From Karalla daura (Eukaryota; Chordata; Actinopteri; Chaetodontiformes; Leiognathidae), in the NCBI GenBank assembly GCA_029224185.1, contig CM055192.1, forward strand, positions 19,377,239 through 19,441,238: a DNA stretch of 64,000 nucleotides. The letters run 5' to 3'. Position numbers and translations under genes: made by a program. A model generated the notes under the pieces. It was not told the DNA's origin. It saw only the letters and a program-made list of their open reading frames with translations, and did no database searches. This document shows, piece by piece, positions 56,108 through 64,000 of the stretch (within the stretch, counting starts at the first letter, position 1; every line of letters begins with the position of its first letter).

Positions 56108-57377
56108 AGTCATGCCTACAGGGGAAGCAGCAGAGGGTGGAACGGCTGTCTCAGCACTATTGATGAGAAGGATAAAGAGATACTGTGGTGCGGAGAGACA
56201 GCTGTGTGGCAGGAGAGATGAAGACACGGAGGATCATGTACGCTCAGTCCTATATACACAGCAGACTCATCGATAAGACCTGGTAAAGACCAAAAAACAC
56301 TGCGTGGCGCTCATGGAGCTGATGAAGGCAGACCAGCGTTCCCGGCCTGCTCTAACCTCCTCGGACCACCTCCTCTGCTGGGAATTACTGCATCAAGACC
56401 CTTCTTTGCGTGTCATGCAAGAGATGGCCATGAGTCATACTGTCCTAAATCTTTCAAAATTGTATTTGAATCCCAGGAGGCACAACTATAATCAGCCAGC
56501 GCCCCACTAAGTTGAAGATGGCAATGGGGGGAAAAAAAAGAAAAAAGAAGCGAATCAGTTCCTGTTTGACCCCAACCCTGGATGAAACCAGATTTCACTC
56601 CCGGTTAGCGTGGATCACCTCAGGGAGTCGGCCCCACATATTCGACTGAAAACGGACTTCTCATTTTGGCAAAAATTCGTTTTTTACAAATCAATGTGAT
56701 TGAACTAATGAATGAAGTCTGGTGTATATTTACCATCGGCTTTACACATGAAGGGGGGGGGGGCAAAAGGAAAAAGAACGGAAGATTCTTTCAAAGATGC
56801 ATGTGGTACATCTGCGTGTGTGGGAGCGGGCGAGCATGTGTGTGTGTGTGAGGGGGAGATATAGATAGATAGACACAGAGAGGGAGTGCACTGAGCAGTA
56901 AGCCCGTGAGCAGGACATGATTGCAGTGTGTATCTTATCTGTGTCAGGTCCTCCTGAGGCTACTGGAGCCTAGCTGAGCGGAGCACCAGCGCTTCAGTGA
57001 CCAGTCAACCGTGTGAGGGTAATCTCCTCACTCCTTCAGCCCCTCTCTCTCTCTCCCTCTCTCTTTTCAGTAAGCCCCCCCCTCCTCCTCTCCCCTCTCC
57101 GTCCCTCTGGGAAGAATCTGAGCCACTGCGCACACACACATACACACACGCACAGACAAATCTGAGATGCTCACACACAAATACACAAACGTATTTACAA
57201 GCACAAACAGTCCTAAGCGGGCCAGAGCCTGGAGGTGATTGCCTGGTGCAAGCTCTGGACAGCGAGCCTGCAAGGTGTGAGCAGACATCACAGGCAGCGG
57301 AGCACACTGAAGAAGCACCTGCTAGGCTGCCAGCGACTGCAGCAGGCTGCTGCTCACTCTCACGCCTTTGTCTTCTA

Positions 57378-57412
<35 letters not shown>

Positions 57413-60400
57413 CGTGTGTGTGGTTAGAAGGGCGAGGTTAGAAGTCCTGGGTGCCTGGACGCGAGCTCTTGTCGTTTCAAAAGGACATTTTAAAGCAATG
57501 AGGAGTGACTAATAACACTGATAATTACAGCTGCTCGTTTGCCAGCAGTGGAACAGCTTACTCTGCTCTCTATTCTCTCTCTCTCTCTCATTTGGGCCTC
57601 TGGTTTCATAGACAAACGCTGCTTTGGGTCAGCGGTTCTGTTTTTACTCTGCAAGGCAGCATTCGTTTACACTCTGGCTCTGCTGCCATTCAAAACATTG
57701 ATTCAGGAACCGGGACCAGTACAAGAGCTCCGAGCCCCTCCACCACGCACCTCTTACAGTTTCTGCTTCTATCTTCAGATTCTGCACTTGTCCAGAGATT
57801 AGCTTCCTTTACATTACTGTACATTCAGGTGAGAACGGCTCTCTTTGAAAAAGGGCTCTTCTTAAGACGTGGATGGACTGTGATTCAATGAAAACCCATT
57901 TTGCACTAAAAACCTCTATTTTGTTCAGTTCTGGCATCCTTTTCATGTTGAAATGTTGATATTTATAATTGTAGAATTTCAATAACTGTTGCAGAGCACT
58001 AATGTGCTTTGAAGGAGAAAAGGTGAACGCCTGCTAAAATCTCTAGAGGAAGTTTTTTTCCAAAGTGACATCGGAGACTGGAAAAGTGTAAGACAACATA
58101 ATGCACATGTATCAGTGTGTGTTGGCAATAAGTAACAAGCAGTATTCCATGTTGAAGGTCGGCTCAGAGCGCACACACAAATATAGTGTGGGCGAGGAGG
58201 AGGAGGAGGAGGAGGAGGAGGAGGCGGAGGAGGAGGCGGAGGAGGAGAAAAAAAATTAGCCTAACATTCTTTCACCCTTCATGAAGCCTGCTCGGCTTTA
58301 ACAACTGAGCCGTCCCCATCAATTAGTCTAGATGCTGGACTTTCATTGAGATTAAGTGACTAATATCAGTGCTTGCTCACAAGAAAGACACTTTTCACGT
58401 CTGCCCAACAATCTGTTAAGTCAAAACACATGTGGTGATCCAAGGCAAAAAGCCTGCAAGGGGTCCTGGGCGCAATGAAAAACAGGTGCTCTACTTTTTG
58501 GCCATGTAATACCCCATTTAGCCTCTGGAGCAAAGGTTATCCAGCTAATAGCTGCCTTGTGGTGCACGGGGAAGAGCCGTGCACATGGCTGGAGTAAACA
58601 TCTGGGACAGATTGTACATACTTGCAACATATGCTTCAAGTTCAATTAAAATGAGGCCTTGGCATATTTATTAATCTTTTTTCCCCTCTCCTCTCTCTCT
58701 TGCTTGCTCTCTCTTTCTCTTCCTTCCCGCTCTCCCCCTATAGGCCTGTGCCATAAAAGAGGCCTCCTTTGACCCGTCCTTCATACTTCCTCACACAATC
58801 TGAAGCTGTGCCTCATATCCAATGTAAAAGACCTCATATCCAATGTAAAAGACAAATTTGCTAAGCCTTGAAACTCCATTTGTTCTGCACTTAACCAGGT
58901 TGGAGGAAGAGCAAAGGGAAGAGGGGGAGAGAGTATGTGTCAGAATGAAAGGGTGGGGGGGAAAGGCAGGGAAGGGGACGATTGAAGGAAGGGTAGAAGG
59001 AGAGTGGGAGGGGAGAGACATGTAGGCGAAGAAAAAAGAAAAATGCCCCCTTTTCAACTTCCCTACAGCTCAAATGAAATGCTAACAGTTGAGGGGAGCA
59101 ATAGATCAAAATGTATGAAGCCAGAGTTGGTAAATTGTAGCCTTTGTGGCGGCTGCGCTATCCAGCATCCCAGCCCTGTGTGAGCACAGAGAGCAAGGCC
59201 CTCTTATGTGAAATAATCAGTTTGGCACCAAATCTGACGGAGGCCACAGAAGCTGCTGCTGCACCTCATTTCAATATGAAAGTCCAAAAATGTATTTCAT
59301 ATAATCTGCTGCTTTTCAAATGCCTGTATTTTTATTTTTTCTTTCCCCTGAGAGGAGGTAGGGAAATGCACTGATGGGAGACAGACGTAAAGAAGGAGTC
59401 AGGAGAGAGAAAAAAAAAATAAAGCAGGTTCAAGGTTGCCGGGTGCATATCTTCAGTCGGTAGCCCCCTGTACATTTCAGCCTTGGAACTTCACAGCCAT
59501 GAAACTTTGCCTCTGCATCACGGTGGGAGAGGATGTAATGCTTACGGATCTTTGTGCGCTCATCGCCCAGCTGGTTCCCTGGCTGACTGATTGCCTGACT
59601 TGCTGGTGGGACGACTGTTTGACCATCTGCACTATAAACGTGTTTTTTTAACCCCTTTGTTGCAGGCGCGCTCTCACAGCCCTCCAGAACGGGGAGCGGG
59701 TGCAGCGAGGCTGCACTTGCATAAGTATATTGGGCACACGGAGCGTCCTCAGGCAAAACAATTTTCAGATATCAAATTGCCTGGTCAAAGGCCTTTACAA
59801 TTACCATCGCAAGTAGCCAGGGTTTTGCTCCAAAAAGATGGCCAGAACACACCGTGCAATTTGCCACATCTTAGCCTACTAACCTTTATATTGCTGGAGT
59901 GTGGCTGTAAGGCATCGAGTATCAGCACAAGTAATTTCACATTCTGCATGGTCCGGTTGAGGCAATTCACAGCTTTCAAGAAAAAAGATGATTCGAACTT
60001 GACTTAAAAGCTCAGATTCTGATTTTGCCCACGCTCGACACTCATCGAACTGATCTGTCGCATGAGAGAAAGTGTTTCATTTGAAGAGTTTCTCGCCCGA
60101 AAGACAGAGGGAGGGGAGGGAAGACAGAAACAGACAACACAGTGGGTAGATAAAGAGCTGTACCATTTCAATTACCACTCCCGAGTGCAGCACTGTATCC
60201 TGTCCAGTGGCGTTTGTTTCAGTAGCCGCTCCTGCAGTGCAAATGAGCGGAGGCAGTAAAGCAGCCACCTGTTGTTACCTGATAGTGTCTGGACAAGCCC
60301 AGATGCTGTTTTACTGGGACATAAAGGAGCAGTGAACGGACCTAAATAGCTAACTAAGCACTTTATGTGGGTGCATGTTCTCAGGAGGCAGCGCCGGAGC

Positions 60401-60841
60401 ACGACGTTAGTGATGTTAAATTCGACATAGTGTGATACAGAGTGAAAAATAAGGATAGGGTGCCAGAGTGCAGTAAAAAGACCAAAGCGCGGCAAACGGC
60501 TCGGCAAGAAAAAGGGGGGAGGAATGTGCAGCGCGTATATACCTACAGAGGGAAGTTTGCAGAGAGGTTAAAAGGTTGTACAATCTCTGTACACGTGTTT
60601 GCGCCCCAGGCACATGGGAGGAGGTGGGAGGGGGGGGGGGTGGAATCGTTTGGTCGGTCTGTTTGTGTTTCCGGCGGTGGGGAGCGGTGACGGCCCCTCC
60701 CCAGGCTGTGGATGCATGTGCTGGATGCATGCATGCCTGTGTGTGTGTGTGTGCCCGTGCATCTCTGACACGAGACATAATTACCCTGTCATCTTTGTCA
60801 AAGTCCTCGTCCTCGTCCTCCAGCAGGTCCTCCACCGCTTG
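37896..60841 (-). CDS. mctp1: MCTP1 (multiple C2 and transmembrane domain protein 1), last four coding exons; 5' part outside window
   Basis: Minus-strand exons: 60841-60785, 45930-45821, 45034-44925, 44716-44619, 37967-37896. These are five segments: the acidic linker exon and the last four exons. Phases agree throughout and encode 148 C-terminal residues. MCTP proteins carry three C2 domains and two membrane segments near the C-terminus; they sit in the endoplasmic reticulum and endosomal membranes, bind calcium through the C2 domains, and in neurons affect synaptic vesicle release and homeostatic plasticity. Visible here: an acidic linker, the second membrane segment and the cytosolic tail ending KRKKNNPG. 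The C2 domains and first membrane segment lie beyond 64 kb. MCTP1 rather than MCTP2 is inferred from its position next to slf1, as in human. Confidence 0.93.
37968..44618 (-). other. mctp1 intron between the last two coding exons (6.65 kb)
   Basis: No further exon is needed by phase. It holds CA tracts (37991-38047; 38169-38206; about 40579-40609), purine-rich stretches (39560-39770; 40380-40700) and a GC-rich stretch near 42690-42900. Open frames of up to 220 codons follow these repeats and have no family resemblance. Confidence 0.75.
37991..38206. repeat. Pair of CA microsatellites
   Basis: CA tracts at 37991-38047 (with CG interruptions) and 38169-38206. The first begins only about 20 bp from the mctp1 last-exon acceptor on the minus strand, so in the pre-mRNA it is a GU tract just upstream of that acceptor. 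Confidence 0.9.
44619..44716 (-). CDS. mctp1: mctp1 exon: cytosolic tail after the last membrane segment
   Basis: Encodes VNKFTKKLRDPYTIDNNELL followed by DFLSRVPSDVQV, nearly identical to human INKFTKKLRSPYAIDNNELL and DFLSRVPSDVQV. Acceptor CTCTGCAG, donor CAAGTG/GTGGGT, phase 1 to 0. Confidence 0.97.
44925..45034 (-). CDS. mctp1: mctp1 exon: last membrane segment
   Basis: Encodes TFNWTVPFLSWLAIVALG, then VATTIIYFIPLRYIVLAW, a hydrophobic membrane span ended by Arg-Tyr. Human MCTP1 has TFNWTVPFLSWLAIVALC and YFIPLRYIVLVWG. Acceptor TTTCGCAG, donor CTGGG/GTGAGC, phase 2 to 1. Confidence 0.97.
45035..45820 (-). other. mctp1 intron (0.8 kb)
   Basis: A short intron with a GT tract near 45466-45497 and A-rich runs near 45724-45741; no other feature was seen. 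Confidence 0.8.
45821..45930 (-). CDS. mctp1: mctp1 exon: amphipathic segment before the last membrane span
   Basis: Encodes DSERKGFMNKLYAIQDVC, then ISVQNALDEVASYGERIK and two bases of the next Asn codon. Human MCTP1 has DSEKKGF and YAIQEVC, SVQNILDEVAS, GERIKN in the same order. Acceptor CTACTGCAG, donor AAAGAA/GTGAGT, phase 0 to 2. Confidence 0.96.
49440..49690. promoter_or_regulatory. Candidate conserved non-coding element in mctp1 intron
   Basis: About 250 bp of non-repetitive AT-rich DNA with clustered homeodomain-like cores (CTAATTAATG near 49471, ACTAATTTATG near 49523, ATAATTAAGT near 49669). It has no coding potential and is cleaner than its surroundings. Candidate only; no alignment was possible. 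Confidence 0.3.
49700..50110. promoter_or_regulatory. CpG-rich patch in mctp1 intron
   Basis: Dense CpG from the GGAGTCGACGCC near 49700 to the GGGCGGGCGGGTGG near 50080. It may be an internal promoter, for a C-terminal-only mctp1 isoform or a non-coding transcript, but no first exon was recognised. Confidence 0.35.
55129..55182. repeat. (TG)n microsatellite
   Basis: About 54 bp of TG with one GCG interruption near its right end. Confidence 0.9.
58194..58247. repeat. (GGA)n trinucleotide repeat
   Basis: About 18 GAG/GGA triplets with two GGC substitutions, followed by an A run. In the mctp1 pre-mRNA it reads as a pyrimidine-rich CCT tract. Confidence 0.9.
58811..58852. repeat. Perfect 21-bp tandem duplication
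   Basis: Two adjacent identical 21-bp copies (58811-58831 and 58832-58852), each starting CCTCATATCCAATG. Intronic and apparently recent. Confidence 0.9.
60785..60841 (-). CDS. mctp1: mctp1 exon: acidic linker between the membrane segments
   Basis: A 57-nt exon encoding QAVEDLLEDEDEDFDKDDR, in phase 0 at both ends. Acceptor GCTGTCAG after a strong pyrimidine tract, donor GACAGG/GTAATT. It matches the acidic stretch of human MCTP1 (VVEDMLEDEEEE) that directly precedes DSEKKGF. Being a multiple of three, it could be skipped without changing the frame. Confidence 0.9.
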
Positions 60842-62094
60842 CTGACAGCGTGCAGGGATGGGGAGGAGGAAGAGAGAGAAGCAGAGAAACATGTTTATGC
60901 AACAGCCATGGAGGAAGTAAAGGTTAGATAACACAGGGTGAACGTCAGCAGAGCAGCGACAGAGGCGTGCTAGAGCTGATTGGTTATGCTGATGTCTGGC
61001 AAGAGTTCCTTAATGAGCGGGGGGGAAGCATGCGGATTGCGCAACTATTCGATTGCTGTGCGCTAATGTGTGAGGAGCCTCGCACTGAGTCAGAATGAGA
61101 ATTTAATTTTAGAAACGGTCTGTTGTTTCGAGCGCGTTGACACTTCTTGAGATGTGAGCGAACGCGGCGGCTTTGAGATTCAGCGGGCGGCGGATTAAAG
61201 TCTATTCATCCGCTCAAATCGCCCGGCCACAAAACAGCATCGGAGCCGCGTGCCATTCAGCGGGACGAGGCGGCAGAGCTCGTCCTCCCGGCCGTGCCTG
61301 GCTCGCCTCTGACCTCTGTGACCTCCGCAGCCTCGCCTCTCACCTCCACCCCGCCGCCAGCCTGCCTGGCGCTATACGTTCATCTATCTAGCGCCTCACA
61401 TCCTCCCACAGAACGCTCCACCACCACCATGAGAGAGGGAGAGAGGGAGAGAGAGGGGAGAGGAGAAGCCCGCAGCGCAGCGCAGAGAGAGGAGAGCGAG
61501 TCACAAAGAACGGCAACTATGTGCTTCAGTGGTCCACGACCGATGAAACTGGAGCTGGTGCAGCTCTGAAGCCCCAAGACACCGTGATACATACTGTACG
61601 ACACAAAGAGGGGGAAAAAATGACAAGAGACACACTCGTGTGCACACAGTCCAAACCACAAACACAAGAGACACAATGTACATGTGCTATAGAAGCAAAC
61701 AATGGTCTCTGCAAGTTCCAGAGTTTCCTATTCACTCGCATAAGCCTTTCATTGACATTAAAAGGCATCCGCGCGCAGCAGGAAGACACTGACTTCTGGA
61801 GACTTGTGATCAGTGCTGATGAGTGGGAGCTCACATTGAGCGAGGATGGCGAGGATCATGGCGAGGCTCTGCACCAGCCCCGGCACTCTCCCTGCCGATC
61901 ACACACCCTACCACATCAAAGCCACAAGGTCAAACTGCTGCTTCCAATTTACATAAACAAACAGCCATATCATAAGCCCTACAGCTGTCAACCTCAGCAT
62001 TCATCTGCCCTCATTGTTGTGTTGCATCACCCCCCCACCACACCCGACCAGCCGCCAAAATGAAATGAAAAAAACGAACTCAAACCCTTCACCC

Positions 62095-62154
62095 AGCCTC
62101 AGCCTCAGCCTCAGCCTCAGCCTCAGCCTCAGCCTCAGCCTCAGCCTCAGCCTC
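62095..62154. repeat. (AGCCTC)10 hexanucleotide repeat
   Basis: Ten perfect copies of AGCCTC. Open frames on both strands across it are translations of the repeat. Confidence 0.95.
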
Positions 62155-62479
62155 AGCGCCACCGCAACCCGCACGGCACCTCCACAACAGCGCAAACTAG
62201 TTTTGGAGAAATCCAAAAATCATTACTTAACAAGACAATAGCTTTTGTCCTTTTTGTTTTTCCATTGGAATAAGAGGGGGGGGGATCGGGGAACTATGTG
62301 GCGGCTGACATAAGCCTCTTATGTAAATGCAGCTTCCCACACAAACAAAAGAGGGGTTCAGAACAGCAGAGTTGAGAGGGTAGAGTCAATAGTGTGCGCC
62401 GGTGTTTGTGTGTGTGTTCTATCAATAGCTCGGTGTCACTGGGGCAAAGTGCTGTGCATGTACGCTCCTCGTTTCAACC

Positions 62480-62480
<1 letters not shown>

Positions 62481-62531
<51 letters not shown>

Positions 62532-62595
62532 GCCTTCCTGCCTGCCTGTCTGTCTGCCTGCCTGCCTGTCTGCCTGCCTGTCTGCCTGTCTATCT
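62481..62595. repeat. (TCTG)n tetranucleotide repeat with CCTG variants
   Basis: About 12 perfect TCTG units followed by a patchwork of CCTG and TCTG units. On the mctp1 transcript strand it reads CAGA/CAGG. Confidence 0.95.
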
Positions 62596-64000
62596 GCAGC
62601 GGGAACGGGTTATTCCCAGCTCGCACAGACTCCATCAGCGCGCCCAAACACTGCCTCTTTATTCATATAGAAGCCACTGACTCCTTCAGCGCACGCATAC
62701 CAGGCAGGGAATACTCGAGCTCAGAGGACGAAGACGTGGCGATACTGTAAAATGAAAGCCTCCCGGCATCTCCAAACAAACGAACTATAACTGTTTATAA
62801 AGTCATCACGGTTCCCTCCCAAATCCCTTCGCCCGTGCCAAAATACAAACATAATGGATTCCTCCGCGCAGAGGCTTTACTAGGGCACGCCTGGCACACG
62901 CTGCAAACTTTAAACAAAAGGAGGGAGCATGAGCGAGCAGGAGAAGCATGACCTAGAGAGACAAGAGAGAGTGATAGAGTCGTTTGTCTCCCCGCGCTCT
63001 CCGCTCTGCTTTCTCTCCTCCATCGCCTCTGGTTACAGAGGAGAAGTCATGTTTCCCGCGATGAGACACAGTGTAAAATTAATAAATAAAAAGACACGGA
63101 ACATGTCATCTGCCCTGAAGATTGCCACAGCTAAATGTGTGCAGTGAAGCTACTGTCTCAGTAAGGGAGGATATAAATTACCTCGGTGCAGCCGATGAAT
63201 CCCCCCCCCCCCTCTCTCTCTCTCACTATTTGTCTCCTTCTTTCTCTCTTTCTAAGACCTGTTTGGTGTATGATATCATTTGTCTGCTTACCCCCCCCCC
63301 CTCCATTATCATGTTGTTTGAATTACTATCATTACAGCGCGGCGGCATCAAAGCCGGGCTGTCGACAGGATCGCAGAGCGCCCGCGCTGCCTGCAGAGCT
63401 GCTCCAGTCGGTTCAGTATCTGCCGAGATGGGGGATTAACATATTCAGACCTATTCAAATCATACAGGGGGATGATGCCGGCTACTCTTACAGATTACAC
63501 CGTGGCCCCATAAATACACACAAAGATGGTGATAATGTAAAATACACAGAAAGGAGCGAGTGACATTGAGGGTTCAAACGGCTGTGAAAACACGCACACA
63601 TCCGCCCATCGGCCTGCGCGCCTCCGACGCAGAAAAGCTGATGTGCCAGAATTAAGTTTCTGCTGCCCTGGATCCGATCCAGGCACAAGCTCTGCTGCAT
63701 CACTTGGACTTTTTCCCTTCTTGCTTACTGTACTTCCCATCAGCGCGGCCCAGGAGGAGAAATCACCGTCCATTAGAATGAAGTCGGAGAAGAGGAGCGT
63801 ACATTATAGGTCGTCGCTCCGAGTCTGGCTTAATATTTAATGACGCTGTGATGGAGCGGTCCAGGCGGACGGTGCCCTCTCCTTCCCACGCCTGGAATCC
63901 TTCAGCCTGCGACACCTCACCAGCTGCAACACCGCAACGGTGACTCACCTGGGCTTTGCATCTTCTCGTCAGCACTTATTTACACTCAGCTTTACACTCT

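Larger units (their letters stand above)
45931..60784 (-). other. mctp1 intron (14.9 kb)
   Basis: No extra exon is required by phase. It carries GA, CA and GT tracts (for example 45966-45990; 55129-55182; 56074-56104), a GGA repeat (58194-58247), a GC-rich patch (49700-50110) and complex AT-rich stretches (49440-49690; 50640-51060). Open frames here have no family resemblance. Confidence 0.75.
60842..64000 (-). other. mctp1 intron, continuing beyond the right edge
   Basis: The preceding mctp1 exon (first membrane segment) was searched for and not found, so it lies beyond 64 kb. The stretch holds a GC-rich region (61160-61500), a hexanucleotide repeat, a TCTG repeat and several pyrimidine tracts. 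No coding sequence was recognised. Confidence 0.7.

Noticed and set aside
63920..63990. Donor-like CCCAG/GTGAGT on the minus strand near the right edge, as a possible mctp1 exon
   Set aside because: All three frames upstream of it contain stops within the visible sequence and none resembles the MCTP1 first membrane segment.

Overview
The window is vertebrate genomic DNA, most likely from a ray-finned (teleost) fish. The signs are small GT-AG exons, several very short introns, very dense CA/GT microsatellites and homopolymer runs, and diverged copies of a teleost dispersed repeat. Most long open frames are translations of microsatellites or antisense shadows. I found no bacterial, phage, CRISPR or operon-like content.

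Three protein-coding loci can be read. (1) The first coding exon of a homologue of human KIAA0825 (minus strand, about 570-706) sits at the left edge; the rest of that gene lies outside the window. (2) A complete slf1 gene (SMC5-SMC6 complex localization factor 1, formerly ANKRD32) runs on the plus strand from the ATG at 5674 to the TGA at 33759. I reconstructed 17 coding exons whose phases all match, totalling 2,700 nt (899 residues plus stop): tandem N-terminal BRCT domains, a helical middle, and C-terminal ankyrin repeats. (3) The last four coding exons of mctp1 (multiple C2 and transmembrane domain protein 1) lie on the minus strand between 60841 and 37896. They encode the acidic inter-membrane linker, the last membrane segment and the cytosolic tail; the C2 domains and the first membrane segment lie beyond the right edge.

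Layout: 1-5.6 kb, KIAA0825-like exon, its intron and a probable shared divergent promoter; 5.67-11.2 kb, compact slf1 exons 1-13; 11.2-33.3 kb, long slf1 introns with exons 14-16 and a GC-rich patch near 31 kb; 33.27-33.76 kb, slf1 last exon; about 34.1-34.6 kb, the tail-to-tail gap; about 34.6-37.9 kb, probable mctp1 3' UTR; 37.9-64 kb, mctp1 introns with four small exons, dense microsatellites, a GC-rich patch near 50 kb and some complex non-coding stretches that could be regulatory.

The order KIAA0825 (-), SLF1 (+), MCTP1 (-) is, from memory, that of human 5q15, so this is a conserved block. The proteins do not form one pathway: SLF1 acts in RAD18-dependent recruitment of SMC5/6 to damaged DNA, MCTP1 is an ER-anchored calcium and lipid binding protein, and KIAA0825 is poorly characterised. 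I did not find an undescribed biological system. The best leads are splice sites embedded in microsatellites in slf1, the shared promoter, the very small tail-to-tail gap, and candidate intronic regulatory sequence.
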